Below, in pieces: positions 10,904 through 22,593 of a stretch of DNA of 64,000 nucleotides. The stretch's first letter is position 1. Each line of letters starts with the position of its first letter. The position numbers were made by a program, and so were the translations under genes. This DNA comes from Garcia nutans (Eukaryota > Streptophyta > Magnoliopsida > Malpighiales > Euphorbiaceae), in contig CANTUV010000009.1 of assembly GCA_947685225.1 (NCBI GenBank), positions 1,798,001 to 1,862,000 on the forward strand. Reading direction: 5' to 3'. Below the pieces are notes generated by a model. The model worked only from the letters and a program-made list of their open reading frames with translations, was not told the origin of the DNA and ran no database searches.

Positions 10904-11640
10904 CTAGGGTTTTCGCCGGAGTTCAGCTCCTTGTATAGTCAGCAAAACTGGTGCATGATCTGAAGAGATCCTGGGCAAGTGACTAACTCTAGCATGAGGA
11001 AATAAAGCATACCAATGATCATTAACCATAAAATGATCCAATCGCTCTCGAATATTAGCATCAGCCCCTCTAATATTTGTCCAAGTAAATGGGTAACTTC
11101 TAAACCTTATATCTCTTAAGCCACATCTATCAACAATCTCCCTAAAATATCTCATAGATCTACTCTCACACAACCTACCACGTGACTTCTCATCATTTAC
11201 TAATATCTCATTAAAATCACCAAAACACACCCATAGAAGGTTAGAATCAGAAGAGAGCTTAAACATTAATTACCAAGTCTTGTGCTTTTAATCACCCTAT
11301 GGCCATCCATAAATCCCAGAACCTCTCCACCTTATGCCACCCTCATCAGCTATTTAGAAGTCAATAAAATTCTTCCCAATACCCAAAATTTGCTCCTAGA
11401 TTTTTTTTTCACAAAAGAGACAAACCACTACTCCTCCCATTAGCATCCACACCTAAGCAATTAAAATCTATCAGAGAATGTTTAATACCATCTAATTCAT
11501 ACTTCACTAATCTAGTTTCCATAAAAATAAAACATCTAGTTTGTACTCACGAATGAGGAATTTTAGTGCGCAAATCGTCCAGGGATTCCCCAGCCCTTGG
11601 AGGTTCCAACTCTCAATATTTTCATTCTTGTTTTCAGATT
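10904..11640 (-). pseudogene. LINE endonuclease domain
   Basis: Apurinic-type endonuclease at the N-terminus of LINE ORF2, which nicks target DNA. From about 11625 down: WNLQGLGNPWTI, the plant LINE start motif, then frameshifts; from 11266 an open stretch with VCFGDFNEILVNDEKSRGR (GDFN catalytic motif), RFRSYPFTWTN and SSDHAPVLLTI (SDH catalytic motif). Below 10904 the linker continues to the solo LTR boundary at 10438 with stops. Confidence 0.85.
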
Positions 11641-13785
11641 CAACTACTGACTAAACTGCTTTTGAAGGATTGTCTAACCTAAGCTTTACATCTACCTTGG
11701 AAGTTGAACCTATGACTTCTTGAGATGATTCCTGCTTGTTTACTATAGCCTGCTCATCAAAGATGACATCTCTACTATTTATCACCTTCTTTGCATTAGG
11801 ATCTCAAAGGCTATATCCTTTTACCCCTTTTCCATATCCGACGAAGATACATTTCTTAACTTTAAATCCAATTTTGATCTTTTATCACAAGGGATTAATG
11901 TGTATGCTGGACATCTAAATACTTTAAGTACAGAGTAGCCGACATCTTTACTTGTCTAAGCCTATTATATGGAATTTTTCTCTAATTTACTTAAAGGTGA
12001 CCTATTTATGATGAAACAATTAGCATTCACTGCTTCTGCCCAAAATTATTTGTGTAACCTTGCCTATAATCTCATTGCTCTATCTCTTTCTAATAATTTT
12101 TCATTCATTCTTTCTGTTACCCAACTATGAAGCGTTACTTAATTCCTTCTTTCTAGCATAAATTCATGAACTTGTTTGATTTGTACTCACCCCCATTGTC
12201 ATACCTTAAGCATTTCACACTTTTTCCTATATGTTTTTTAACATTGTCTTTTCACTCCTTAAACCTTGAGAATACTTTCTTTTCTCCTTGATGAAATATA
12301 ACCAAACTTTTTAGGAGACATCATCAATGAATGTTACAAAATACCTAGCTCTGCCTTTTGCTACAACTTGTGTTGGACCCTAAACATCTGAATGAACATA
12401 CTCCAATAATTGCTTACTTTTCTATGAGGAAGACTTGAATTAAGCTCCATTTTGTCTCCCATAGATACAAAACTCACAGAATCTAACTTCACATTGTGTT
12501 ATCTCATTCAATAATTTTCTTTTATGAAATTCTTGTAAACCTTACTCACTTATATATCTTAATTGTATATGCCAAAGCTTTGGTGTATCCAAACTATCTT
12601 CTGTTGATGAACATGTGGAATTGTTGTTCATAATTTTACTGCCTTCTTAATTGTATAAATAGTTTCCTATCTGCTTCCTCTTCATCATAATCATAGGCCC
12701 TATAGATATCTTAAGAACTCCATTACCTAGAGCTGTTGAAAATCCATACAATTTCTTCTCTAATGGGCTTAGAGACATCGAATTCTTCTTTAATTTAGGA
12801 ATGTGTTTGACATTCTCCAATATTCTGAATATGCCACCAAAAATTTTGAATCTAACTGTTCCAATCCCCACATCCTTGCAAGTATAATTATCATCCAAAG
12901 TTACATTACCAGTATCACATGCCTTACAACTATAGAACCAATCTCTGTAAGCAATATAATGTGATGAGCATGCTGAATCTAAAGCCCACGTGTCTGATTG
13001 AAAATTATTGCTTATCGTCGAGGCTACTAAGAGATCCTCCTACTCTAAAGTATCAATAGCTATATTGGCCGAACTTGAAGTTGCTTCTTTCTTTTCAGCT
13101 CTATGATTCTTCAATAATGGATAATCGTTCTTCTAGTGGCTCTTATGACGACATTTAAAACATTCTTCCTTTGACATTGTTGATTTTGACTTTCCTCTTG
13201 ATTTTTCTCTCTTCTGCTCCTTGTTTCTTGCATTGTCCCTTCAGCATTCTGAACTAACTAACAAACCTTTAGCTTGTAGATTTCCCATCTCCAACTTCTG
13301 CATTGAAATATGAGACCTTAGAACTGTCACCAATTCATTATAGTCCAGTGTCTCCTTCCCATATAACAATGTCGTACTGAATTGATTGAAAGATGGTTGT
13401 AATGAACATAAGAGCATCAGTGCCTTGTCCTCATCATCCAATTTAACGTCCACATGTAATAAATCATTAACCTTTTGATTAAACTAGGCTATATGATTTC
13501 CTAGGTCTCCACCTTCTTCCATTCTAAACCTGAATATATTGCACTTCATGAATAATTTATTAGTGATTTTCTTAGATATGAACAAACTCTCCAACTTTGT
13601 CTATAAACCTTTGGCTATGCCTTCTCATCAATTACGACATACACTCCTTAATTTGCCAAACATATCCAGATTGTATTGAAGGAGATTGACTCAATACTTA
13701 TCATCAATTACGTCGTACACTTCTGAATTCGCCAAACACATCTAGATTGTATTGAAGGAGATTCGCTCAATATCTTGCCAATTTA
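11640..13785 (-). mobile_element. Copia element 1, gag to integrase part
   Basis: Antisense Ty1/copia coding sequence, degraded. From 13785 down: gag (LDDEDKALMLLCSLQPSFNQ at 13241-13453), a zinc knuckle region with a stop (~13100-13160), protease WALDSACSSHYI near 12960-13000, the pre-integrase region (KDVGIGTVRFKIFGG, 12647-12898), decayed integrase, and KKCIFVGYGKGVKGYS with NSRDVIFDEQ near 11730-11850. It ends at about 11640 at the LINE, so reverse transcriptase, RNase H and the 3' LTR are missing. The rest of gag and the 5' LTR are at 15651-15740 and 24178-24645, displaced by later insertions. Confidence 0.85.
13619..13760. repeat. Tandem duplication of about 71 bp in copia gag
   Basis: Two adjacent diverged copies carrying catcaattacg..gtacac and ccagattgtattgaaggaga. 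It duplicates the gag region that reads YVVIDEKA on the minus strand. Confidence 0.75.
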
Positions 13786-15650
13786 TGAGCGGAGATTTTT
13801 GCCCCCACTCCCGGTGGAATGGTTCTTGTGACTTATGCACTATTTAGGCTCGGGGCCTTAGAGAACACGGGCCTAAATCCGAAGAAAATGGAGTAGCCAT
13901 CCGGACAGGCAAAAAAAAATAAAGGGGTGGATGACTCAATTCCTAAAGAATCCCCAGCCCCCTAATGGGTTCAAAAAGTTGAGTACGTGTGGAGAAGGTG
14001 AGAAACGGCCCAACACCCCCATAACGCCCGGTTCATTGGAACCAGCCTCCTTTGCAGGTCTTAATATTATAAAATTCTTAAATATAATGATATTATCCAC
14101 ATTACATGCGATCATAAGAATAAATAAATACTTTATTAAAATCACAATAATGTCTAAACAAAATAAATAAACGGACACCCATTCGAGGATGGAAACATGC
14201 CCTTACATCGTCCAATGTCTAAAACTAAATAGGGCACTCATCCAAAGGTAGAATTGTGTCCTTTACATTGATCCAAAAACTTTAAAATAAATGAAATTAC
14301 ATGATGCTCATAATATGAGGTATCCAAAATATGGAAACATACCTCTTATAATGTTTTGAAATCAAAATAAATAAATAAAAGTAACCAACCATTCATCATA
14401 AATAAATCATTAATCAAAGACATGAAACATCAACAAAATATATAATAAATATTCATTTAATTTAAATAAAACAGTAAGTATATAAATTTAGGGTTTATGT
14501 ATCAATTGGGGTTTTTTGGATTTTATGTTTAACAATTATGGTTTTATATTTTAGTTACTAGATTAGTCAACTAAGAAATATTTAATATAAAGGAAATAAT
14601 ATGGCTATTGGATGTTTGAATTAAAAGATTAGGTTTGAAATAAATTAGGGTTTGAATCTAAAGAATGGAGGTTTTGGATTTAGGGTTTCAGAAGTTGTAT
14701 GAAACTAATATTAAAGTTTAGGGTTTAAATAAATAAAATTTGAAGATCATGCAAATAGGATTTTAAGTTAGGTATTTGGAAAAATAAGCTACTGTGAATC
14801 TTAGAAAAATAGAATTGATTATGATTTTAAGAAAACATATTATTGTTTTGGGATTTTAGAAAAGTGCAATTAGGATTTTAGACTTCAAAAATTAATTTAA
14901 TGAGTATTAAGATATTAGGGTTTTGGTTCATAAAACATATAATTCAGATTCAACAATTTCCTGCTACTGGAAAATTAATATCAAAATACTTTAACAAAAT
15001 ATAAAAAGGAAGCATATTATGACTGCTGTGAATACAAGAATTTATTGGTTAAGCTCAAATCTCCGTTGTTGGTTCCATCACAATTTGAATTTTGGTTGAA
15101 CAATAATAAAGACAGTGTGTGCTGCCTTTTGATGGATCGTATATTGTTTGCTGCTTCTTGATTTTTCAAATCCGAGGTTATGAATAAATTGTCAAAAAAA
15201 ATTTCAATAGTTCCGATCCTAAAAGTCCTCAAAAATTTAGCTCCTTTTCTGTGTATTTTAATGTGGTATTTATAAGTAATTAAAATAAAAAAATCTAGTA
15301 TGTTAAGGAAATTAAAAATTATTTTGGAAATAAAATAAAAAACTAAGTAAAATAAAGTTTTGGAGAGAACTGTGTGCAGGCCCAGGTGAAATTGGCGCTG
15401 GGAGAGCTGGGAGCGAGCTACGGGCTGGACGTGGGCAAAACTGCGCGCGGGGTGCAGTTTTGTGGCAGGTTTTGCCTGCGGCGAATTAGCCCAAGCCAAT
15501 TCACCACCAGCGACTTTCGTCGTCGATTATGCCGCTGCCGATTTTTTATTTTTTTATATATATAAATAAATAATAAATTAAAATTAAAATAAATAATAAA
15601 TAATAAATAATAAATATTTATAAATAAATGATAAAAAAATAAATAATAAA
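13786..15650. other. Unclassified segment interrupting copia gag
   Basis: About 1.87 kb lying between two parts of the copia 1 gag. The 6-mer ttgcca occurs at both edges (left cttgccaattt, right tttgccagatt), a possible target duplication. The left part (13790-14065) and 15370-15540 are notably GC-rich; the middle is AT-rich with scattered ttagggttt words. The open frames at 13931-14178 and 15017-15565 match nothing I recognise. Probably a mobile element of unknown class. Confidence 0.45.
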
Positions 15651-15740
15651 ATGTTTGCCAGATTCATTCCCCTTAATGCCTTGTGAACCTTCATCTGTGT
15701 CAATAGATCATTCACTCTTATCTGCTATAGAAAGATACTC
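15651..15740 (-). pseudogene. Copia element 1, gag fragment left of Athila insertion
   Basis: Minus-strand copia gag reading QIRVNDLLTQMKVHKALRGM after an in-frame TAG at the place where related gags have Trp. It continues directly, across the 5-bp duplication tactc, from the gag start at 24183-24232. Part of the same element as 11640-13785. Confidence 0.75.
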
Positions 15741-17548
15741 TGATGTTTGTCGATTCCACCAAATATAAATAACTGAATTTAACTGTAGAAACGGTGAATC
15801 CAGGTCGAACCCTAGAGACTGAAATTGTAATCTTGTGTTTGTGGAAGGGGGGTTTTTGTTGTGAAAACTGAATTTTAACAAATCAAAAAGAAAAGAAAAA
15901 CTGATTAAATAACTAAGGTTGTGAAGCAAATTGATTGAAAGTCAATTCAAGGTAATTTCCAATCCAATGCACACTTGATCATAGACAACTAATGATAAAA
16001 TTTCTCTTTGAATACTTAACTAGAATTTATCAACGAGCATGATAAATCCTCAAACTTCTCTATTTTCATTAACTCAAGCCCAGCACCCTCATTAACTCTA
16101 ATTATTAAACGATTGGGTATTAAGCAATCCCTTTCAATTTAATAAGAGCATTAAGAACTGGAAGCAGTTAAACTTGAACAATAATTTATGAAGCATAAAC
16201 TATTTAATTCAATCCTATTGTTTCTATAGAATATTACTGAAAAACTGTGATAATCAGTAACATCTAATTGCTACTAATATTCACCCTTTCATAACAATTA
16301 CGGATTATGAAGGTTGAAATAGCAGTTAATCCTATCAAACACTTTACTAATAGGCCTTTTTAGCAAAGAACTTAATAAAATTAAATCAATTAAAATAAGA
16401 ATCAATAGATATTCAAAGTAGAAATACTCAATTCAAGATCAAGTCTCACAAATATACATGGATTGTTAAATCCCTTGAATTGAACTAAAAGACTTAGCCA
16501 CTCATGGCTTACAAAAATCAAAGATGAAAAATGGAAAAAGAAAGAATGAATACCAACTGTCTCCCCGCTGTGCCAAAAAAAACCCCAGTCCTTTGTAGCT
16601 TCACGAAGATAAGAATTTGAAAGTCAAAAACATTCCAGATTTCGTGCCCCTTTTTCAGCCTCTTCCCTTTAAAATCTGATCACGACTTCTTCAACAAAAT
16701 CGAATATATCTTTCTCACGTTTCCAACAAGCTAAGGCTCACTCCAAACCGAGCCTCCGAACTCAAGTTACGATCAGAATACCGCAACAGCCCTAATTGTG
16801 AACGTTGTTGCAGAAACGCAGACTTGGATGCCGTTTTGGAGAGTCAAAACGACATCATCTCACTAAATAGCCTTCATAACATCTGTAGGGCTGTTTCTTA
16901 GGAGTCTAATGGGCCTGGGATCATCTTATTTCGACACTCGGAGGTCCAGATATGAGGTCCGAAACAGAACAGGTCGCGCTACTCACACAGCTCGTGTGTT
17001 CAGAACTTCAACGCCAATTTTGACCAACATGTAGGCTGAATTGAATCTCGATTCCTCTTGAAAACTTGTAAATTTCTGTCTCATATTTCCAACGCATCAA
17101 ACAGATTGCAAATTGAAGGTCTACAACTCCAGATATCCCAACTGTCTCCCCGCTGTGCCAAAAAAAACCCCAGTCCTCTGTAGCTTCACGAAGATAAGAA
17201 TTTGAAAGTCAAAAACATTCCAGATTTCGTGCCCCTTTTTCAGCCTCTTCCCTTTAAAATCTGATCACGACTTCTTCAACAAAATCGAAGATATCTTTCT
17301 CACGTTTCCAACAAGCTAAGGCTCACTCCAAACCGAGCCTCCGAACTCAAGTTACGATCAGAATACCGCAACAGCCCTAATTGTGAACGTTGTTGCAGAA
17401 ACGCAGACTTGGATGCCGTTTTGGAGAGTCAAAACGACATCATCTCACTAAATAGCCTTCATAACATCTGTAGGGCTGTTTCTTAGGAGTCTAATGGGCC
17501 TGGGATCATCTTATTTCGACACTCGGAGGTCCAGATATGAGGTCCGAA
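15741..17548 (-). repeat. Left (3') LTR of the Athila-like element, rearranged
   Basis: Starts tgatgtttgtcgattccacc like the right LTR and follows it closely, but has a tandem duplication: the block from 16553 restarts at 17138, a period of 585 bp. The second copy ends at about 17548 (gaggtccgaa) and the last ~370 bp of the right LTR, including its catatca end, are missing. So the inner edge of this LTR is lost. Confidence 0.85.
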
Positions 17549-20267
17549 GCAGGTTACATAAAGATTCTAAGAGTAATAGTCAAGTTAAGCTCATGCAATT
17601 CATAGGTCTAACCATTAGCTCAAGCCTCAAACTCTAAATAAAAAAGAAATCACAAATTCAACAACTTATTCTAACTGAACAAGAGATAAAATTAGTTAAA
17701 ACGACTTCGCTAAACTAATTAAAAGCGTTGTTCACTTAGCTCAAAGGATTGCTCCAACTCAAGAAAGAAATTCTTAAAAATTATTTGCTCAAAATCTTCT
17801 TTTTTTTTTTTTTTTGCTTGTAGAGTTTCAAGTCTACTTAAAAGACACTAATTAAGCCCATAAGTAATCCCTAAATCAGCATATAATGTCAAAAATTCAA
17901 AAAGTTTACTCAACATAATTCATGGGATAAGTGCCAAACACAATTTCAAGAAGCATTTTCCTCTTACAACATTTAAAACAGTCAATTTTACTTGAAAATA
18001 AGCATATGGCAGCATGTATAGCTCAAAAACAGTATATATGCCATGAAAATTAAAAATTGACCCAAATAAGGAGCAAATCACCAAGAAAAGAATAATGGTA
18101 CCAAAAACAGAACAATGGCAGTAGCATATGGCAATATAAAGCTCACAATTTCAACAATATAGCATTAGAATTTCAGCTGCAAAACCATTCATTTAAGCAT
18201 AAAAATTTCAGCATAAAACCCCTTATAATTAAATCCCTCCCCCACACTTATTTCACACATTGTCCTCAATGTGAACAAATCAAACATAAGAGGGAATCAA
18301 CAAAAAGAAAGTGCAAAAGAGATAGGGTACTGCCCTGTTTGTGCTGCAAATCCAACCATTAATTGCATATCCACTCCTTGTATCTCCATGGTTCTGCCAC
18401 TGCTGTAATATGCAGTTGCACTTTCACCCTCATTTGACCTGCTCTGTTATTTCCCAATTTTAAACCAGCAAGAGAATCAAATACAAAACACACAGCTAAA
18501 ACAAGTCAAAGTCTCTTCAAAAATTAATGATCAATTCTTTTCAACAACTTTTCATGCCAATCAGGTATGCTAGTCACAGAACTAATTATGAACAGAGCTA
18601 TTGTCAATGTTCAGTCATATTTAACACTTTAACTAGCATAAAGCCTATAAAAGACTCAAATTTCTGACTTAAATCAATTAAAAATACTCAATTTCATGAA
18701 TCGAAATGCATTATAGATTGGACAAGGTAAATTCACATTCCCTCATATATATTCACAATCTTGTCTCAAATTAAAGTACATAGCATTTATACACCATTCA
18801 ATTCATGCTCAAAACTGGAAAGTTGTAACCTCTATCAAATAGACTACTTGCAAGAACTCAACCAAGAACTATAGAGGTGTCTCACAACAATCTGAACCAG
18901 CATTCCTAGACTAGTGCCACCCAATGTTACAAATAATTAATTGCCATTAAAATTCCAGCAAACTTGATCGAATGGATATAATTAAAGAACATGCAGCAGA
19001 TGGTAGATCATTAACAGTATATGGCTCATAGCAATCCAAGCCAAAACATTCAAACTCACTGAGATTAGTTCATTAATTCCTCAATTTTCAGTCAAAATTT
19101 CTTCTAAGAATCTTCACAACTTGAACAGAAAAGAGAAACATAAACTTTTCATTCCAAAAATAAGAATGTACAGTTTGCTCAACAATCAAATATCACAAAA
19201 AATCACAGCAACAGTTCAATTACCAAGTTATGCCAACTAGTATACCAATTTCAATAAGCACAATCAACTAATTTTCTCAATTTGAATTAAAAGCTATACA
19301 GCAATTCAACACCCAACTTGTAGTAAATTCAGCAGACCAAAACAACCAATTTTCTCATATTTGAACCAAGGGGTATCATCAACACAAATAAGTCTTCAAA
19401 AGTCCTAGCAAAAACTTTCAAATCCCCAAGACTGGCTTACTATTATACCATTCTCAGAACAGAATTAAGAAATTTTCAGAACCATCACAAAATGAAGAAA
19501 TGCTCATCAAATATCTCAGTTCAAAACCACTAAAAAATTAAAAGAGACTAGCAGATGAGATGTGAAAAACGTACCTGGGTGATGACACAAACGAATGAAT
19601 CAGAGTGAAGAAAGAGAATCAGTTCAAACCTTAATTTGATGGAGCTGGAAACACGAAAGTCAGAACCTGAATTGTCATGGATGGTCCGGTGGGGAAGGGT
19701 TGTCTGATATCGCAATAGAAGGTAGCAATTCTGTTTGATCTTCGCGAAATTGACTGAAGCTGCAATTGGCGTCTTCTAATTCAATTGATCTCTGTTGCGA
19801 CTGAAAAGATAAAAGGTAAATAATTAAAGACCACCGTAAAAGAAAGACTAGCATTTAACCCTGCTCTGAAACTGTAAAATAAAATAAAACAAAAATCTTA
19901 CCACACTAACACCACCATTAAAAACACAAACTGAAACATCACCATTAAAAACATACTATGAACTTAAACACTCAGCCAGAACTTAAACAGGTTAAAGGAG
20001 GAAGAAGATGACACTGTTCATTTTTATTTTTATTTTTTTCAAATTTTAAATTTAATTTTAAATGAAAAGTAAAATAAAACAGAATAAAACAAAATTCAAG
20101 CTCAGGTAAGCTTACTCTGGGTTGCCTCCCAAAAAGCGCCTTTGTTTAACGTCGTTAGCTCGACATAGTCACAGCAACAAATCACTTATTTCTTGCAAAA
20201 TCAATCTTGTTCAAAGGCTAAAAACAAATTATGCACAATTATATCAACTCAATTAATAGAAAACAGT
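17549..20267. other. Non-coding internal region of the Athila-like element
   Basis: No long open frame. Landmarks: a T-rich run at 17801-17816, the motif acattgtcctcaatg at about 18257-18271, and, at about 20110-20165, sequence reading on the minus strand cgagctaacgacgttaaaca and gggaggcaaccc. That block is what I recall as following pol in Athila-type elements, which places the pol deletion between it and the protease. Confidence 0.65.
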
Positions 20268-22484
20268 TCAAGTAGGTGTTTCATGACATCCAAAAACATT
20301 AAATTTCACAATTTCTCCATCAAATTCCATTGTTAAAGTACCACCATCCACATCAATTTTTGTTTTGGAAGTCTTTAAGAAAGGCCTTCCAAATAAAATT
20401 AGAGCTGAATTTGATGTAGGAACACAATCCTCCATATCCAAAATGTAAAAATCTGCAGGAAAAATTAGTTCTCCAATCTGTACTAAAACATCCTCAACTA
20501 CACCTATGGGATAAACATTTGAACGATCAGCTAATTCAATAATAACACCAGTTTCTTTTAGAGGGCCCAAATTCAAAGTTTGAAAAACTGAAAATGACAT
20601 GACACTAATTGATGCCCCTAAATCAGCCATTGCACGTTCAAATTTAGAATTTCCTATCCTACAAGGTATAGAAAACGAACCTGGATCCTTACACTTAGGG
20701 GGTATTTTTCTTTGAATAAGTGCTGACACACTTTCCCCAACATGTACCTTTTCATTATTCCGCAACTTACGCCTTGTAATGCACAACTCTTTAAGGAATT
20801 TAGCATACCTGGGTATTTGCTTGATCACCTCAAGTAAAGGTATATTCACCTCTACTTTCTTGAAAATCTCCAAGATATCCTTCTCTTGTTCTTCCTTCTT
20901 TGTCTTAGGCAACCTACTAGGAAAGGGAGGAGGGACAACAAAATTATTAGCCTTATTAATTTGAGGTTCAGAATTTACCTCCACATCAGGAACATCGGTC
21001 TTCTCTACACCTTGCTGCTGCTTCTTCTTTGTTGACTCATGAACAGCTTGACTATCCACTTCTTTTCCACTTCGCAATATCATCGTACTAACATTTTCCC
21101 TAGGATTAATCACTGTTTGTGAGGGAAGCTTACCAGAATTCTGAGCTTCAAGTTTGCTCACCGACAAAGCTAATTGACCAATTTGCTTTTCTATATTATG
21201 AATACTAGTCCTAGTTTCCTGCTGAAACTGTTGGGTGTTAGTAGCCAAAGCTTTAACAATTTCGTCAAGTGACATACCTTGATTTTGGGAAGAGGAAGAT
21301 GGTTGATTCACTTGAGGTCTTTGCTGCTGGTAGCGACCCTGCATTGGCTGATTCCCATAGCTAAAATTTGGATGGTCTCGCCATCCCGGATTATAAGAAT
21401 TAGAATAGGGATCATACCTGCGTTGCTGCTGGCCAAAATTTCCTACTGCATTGGCTTGCTGCACTAGTTCATCCTCTTGAAGTGTAGGACACATATCAGT
21501 CGCATGACCAGGAACCATGCAGATTCCACACGTTTTAACAGCCTGCATATTTCCTACAGCAATTTGTCTAACCAAAGAAGTTAAATCTGAAATTTGCTTC
21601 TCTAAATTAGATGTACTTACCTCATGAACCTTCCTAGGTGTGTGGTCCATTCTTGTTCCAAACTGTTGAGAGTTTGCTGCCATATTTGCAATTAATATCC
21701 TTGCATCTTCAGGTGTCTTGTCAACCAAAGCACCTCCACTAGCAGCATCTATCATATTACGCTCCATCGGCATAAGCCCCTCATAAAAATATTGAATCAA
21801 CAGCTGCTCACTTATTTGATGATGGGGACAGCTTGCACAAAGCTTCTTAAAACGCTCCCAATACTCATATAGACTCTCTTCATTGGACTGCCGAATGCCA
21901 CATATATCCTTCCTTATGTTGGCAGCCCGAGAAGCAGGAAAATACTTCTCCAAAAACATTCTCTTCATCTCATTCCATGAATTAACCGATCCGGAAGGAA
22001 GGTAATATAACCAGTCCTTAGCTTTGTCTTCCAACGAGAAAGGAAAAGCTCGAAGCTTAATCTGCTCTTCCGAAACACCTTGAGGCTTCATGCTAGAACA
22101 TACCACATGAAGCTCCTTCAAATGCTTATGTGGATCCTCACCTGAAAGTCCATGAAATTTAGGCAATAAATGTATTAGACCAGATTTTAATTCGAAAGCA
22201 ACATCTAAAGTAGGAAATTGAATGCATAAAGGTTGTTGATTTAAATCAGGTGTAGCCAATTCTTTCAAAGTTCTGGCTGCCATGGTTTCAATCTCAGGAT
22301 CCGAATCAGAATTTGAAACTGATTCCCGTGGAGAATTGTGTATATTATCTGTAATCGTCCGTTCAGATGAATATTGGCTCGAATTAACTTCCTTAGCTAA
22401 TTTAGCTAATTTCCTCAAACGCTTAGCTGTTTTCTCTACTTCAGGATCAAAGAGAATTTCACCCGATTGAGAGCTTCTAGTCAT
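20268..22484 (-). CDS. Athila-type Gag-protease polyprotein
   Basis: Capsid protein fused to an aspartic protease, used to build virus-like particles for retrotransposition. I take Met at 22484 (MTRSSQSGEILF), giving 738 codons; an upstream in-frame Met at 22526 would add 14 hydrophobic residues unlike gag starts. Domains: retrotransposon gag around residues 145-235 (AFPFSLEDKAKDWLYYLPSG, then KYFPASRAANIRKDI), a CCHC knuckle CGICMVPGHATDMC near residue 318, a Gln-rich stretch after it, and protease with active-site motif ADLGAS near residue 620 and LFGRPFL downstream. The frame is fully open, unusual for this window, which fits a young insertion. It stops at 20268 with no polymerase following. 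Confidence 0.92.
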   Translation of the reverse strand: MTRSSQSGEILFDPEVEKTAKRLRKLAKLAKEVNSSQYSSERTITDNIHNSPRESVSNSDSDPEIETMAARTLKELATPDLNQQPLCIQFPTLDVAFELKSGLIHLLPKFHGLSGEDPHKHLKELHVVCSSMKPQGVSEEQIKLRAFPFSLEDKAKDWLYYLPSGSVNSWNEMKRMFLEKYFPASRAANIRKDICGIRQSNEESLYEYWERFKKLCASCPHHQISEQLLIQYFYEGLMPMERNMIDAASGGALVDKTPEDARILIANMAANSQQFGTRMDHTPRKVHEVSTSNLEKQISDLTSLVRQIAVGNMQAVKTCGICMVPGHATDMCPTLQEDELVQQANAVGNFGQQQRRYDPYSNSYNPGWRDHPNFSYGNQPMQGRYQQQRPQVNQPSSSSQNQGMSLDEIVKALATNTQQFQQETRTSIHNIEKQIGQLALSVSKLEAQNSGKLPSQTVINPRENVSTMILRSGKEVDSQAVHESTKKKQQQGVEKTDVPDVEVNSEPQINKANNFVVPPPFPSRLPKTKKEEQEKDILEIFKKVEVNIPLLEVIKQIPRYAKFLKELCITRRKLRNNEKVHVGESVSALIQRKIPPKCKDPGSFSIPCRIGNSKFERAMADLGASISVMSFSVFQTLNLGPLKETGVIIELADRSNVYPIGVVEDVLVQIGELIFPADFYILDMEDCVPTSNSALILFGRPFLKTSKTKIDVDGGTLTMEFDGEIVKFNVFGCHETPT

Positions 22485-22570
22485 AAACCAAACCTGAAAT
22501 AACAGCACTAAAGCAAGGTAAAACAAAAACTAAATTAAAATAAAAACACAAAAATTAACAAACTTTCAGT

Positions 22571-22587
22571 CCCCGGCAACGGCGCCA
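22571..22587 (-). other. Primer-binding site for tRNA-Asp
   Basis: The + strand reads ccccggcaacggcgcca, the 3' end of plant tRNA-Asp (GUC) with CCA, so the minus-strand element can be primed by it. It lies 6 bp inside the right LTR, the position expected for the 5' LTR. Confidence 0.9.
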
Positions 22588-22593
22588 AAAATT

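Larger units (their letters stand above)
5103..11640 (-). mobile_element. L1-type LINE (ORF2 remnant), interrupted by a solo LTR
   Basis: A plant L1 non-LTR retrotransposon on the minus strand. Reading from 11640 downwards the order is endonuclease, (solo LTR insertion 8076-10433), reverse transcriptase, zf-RVT and RNase H, the order of plant LINE ORF2. The frame is broken by many stops and shifts, so it is inactive. Short T runs and a duplicated aacaaatagatttattaaga segment (5127-5180) mark its 3' end. The 5' side stops at about 11640 against copia coding sequence; no ORF1 is recognised. A target-site duplication was not found. Confidence 0.85.

Noticed and set aside
13770..14065. GC-richer stretch suggesting an organellar or gene fragment
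   Set aside because: No recognisable organellar gene or protein; the frames on both strands are short and unlike any family I know.
14480..14940. Recurring ttagggttt words suggesting interstitial telomere repeat
   Set aside because: The words are scattered with irregular spacing and never in tandem.
15017..15565. Frames of 160 and 63 codons around the GC-rich block
   Set aside because: No domain, signal or codon pattern; overlapping on opposite strands, so both cannot be supported.
22571..22587. tRNA-Asp-like sequence
   Set aside because: Only the 3' end of the tRNA is present and it lies next to an LTR, so it is a primer-binding site and not a tRNA gene.
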